This document shows positions 5,348 through 5,640 of a stretch of DNA of 5,640 nt, one piece after another. The notes below the pieces were generated by a model. It did no database searches and was not told the DNA's origin. It saw nothing but the letters and a program-made list of their open reading frames with translations. The DNA is from Candidatus Bathyarchaeota archaeon B63. Its GTDB lineage: Archaea; Thermoproteota; Bathyarchaeia; Bathyarchaeales; DTEX01. Each line of letters opens with the position of its first letter. Position 1 is the first letter of the stretch. A program made the position numbers and the translations under genes. The stretch is taken from the NCBI GenBank assembly GCA_001593845.1, contig LUCF01000069.1, forward strand, positions 1 through 5,640, in the 5' to 3' direction.

Positions 5348-5640
5348 GTCCCCAGAGGAGATGGATGCCTTCCTCAGAGAAGAGGAGAACATGCTCAGGG
5401 AGATGGCTGAGAAGGTCGCGGCGGCTGGAGCGAACGTCCTGATCTGCCAGAAGGGCATAGATGATATGGCTCAGCACTTCCTAGCGAGGAAAGGCATCCT
5501 CGCCGTTCGACGGGCCAAGAAATCCGACATGGAGAAGCTCTCGAAGGCTACTGGCGGTAGGATAGTCACTAACATTGAGGATCTGAAGCCGGAGGATCTT
5601 GGTTATGCCAAGCTCGTAGAGGAGAGGAAGATCGGAGATG
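5331..5640 (+). CDS. thsA: Thermosome subunit, continuation in a shifted frame, 3' end beyond window
   Basis: From 5331 this frame reads AKINIESPEEMDAFL and continues with typical chaperonin apical-domain sequence, including ANVLICQKGIDDMAQHFL and GILAVRRAKKSDMEKL, without a stop to the window edge (about 103 residues). It is the continuation of the gene that starts at 4580, not a separate gene: it begins in mid-domain, has no promoter or convincing ribosome binding site of its own, and its first ATG (5361) is an ordinary internal methionine. The segment covers the helical protrusion that acts as the built-in lid and the substrate-facing apical domain. Conservation is as good as in the upstream part, with no further stops or shifts. 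That indicates either a very recent mutation or an error in the sequence. Confidence 0.92.

Noticed and set aside
5321..5348. Programmed ribosomal frameshifting in the thermosome gene
   Set aside because: No slippery run or downstream structure is evident, and a frame change alone would not restore the missing EID residues. A deletion explains the gap better.
1..5640. tRNA genes, CRISPR repeats, transposon ends, box C/D RNAs
   Set aside because: I looked for T-loop motifs, regularly spaced repeats, terminal inverted repeats and paired C and D boxes by eye and found none convincing.

Overview
The window reads as a piece of an archaeal chromosome, most likely from a thermophilic member of the Thermoproteota (Bathyarchaeia-like). 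Three things support this: a class I lysyl-tRNA synthetase, a group II chaperonin (thermosome) subunit, and TATA-type promoters. The chaperonin and the small membrane gene also use TTG starts preceded by purine-rich ribosome binding sites. The placement below phylum level is a guess from sequence style, not a computed result.

Region 1-2428 (minus strand) holds two genes in the same direction. lysS comes first. After a 78-base gap it is followed by an RNA 3'-terminal phosphate cyclase family gene whose 3' end runs off the left edge. Both act on RNA (tRNA charging and RNA-end chemistry), but the cyclase-like protein has changes at positions important for catalysis in RtcA, so it may not be an ordinary cyclase.

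Region 2429-2688 is a divergent intergenic stretch with a candidate lysS promoter. Region 2689-3895 (plus strand) carries a small two-helix membrane protein, a possible 40-residue ORF, and a 277-residue protein that joins a minimal nucleotidyltransferase (MNT) domain to a long helical region. The last of these overlaps tail-to-tail with an unrecognised 149-residue gene on the minus strand (3839-4288). This middle section is the least explained part of the window.

Region 4289-4579 is an AT-rich regulatory stretch with one good and one alternative TATA box ahead of the thermosome gene. The thermosome gene (4580 to beyond the right edge) is interrupted near position 5330. The reading frame shifts just where the family's conserved EKTEIDA segment should be, and an otherwise excellent chaperonin sequence continues in another frame to the window end. 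The pattern fits loss of about 8 bases, either a real mutation or an assembly error.

No tRNA, rRNA, CRISPR array, insertion sequence or phage-like gene was seen. I did not find a clear new system. The best leads are the variant cyclase, the MNT-helical fusion with its small neighbours, and the interrupted chaperonin.
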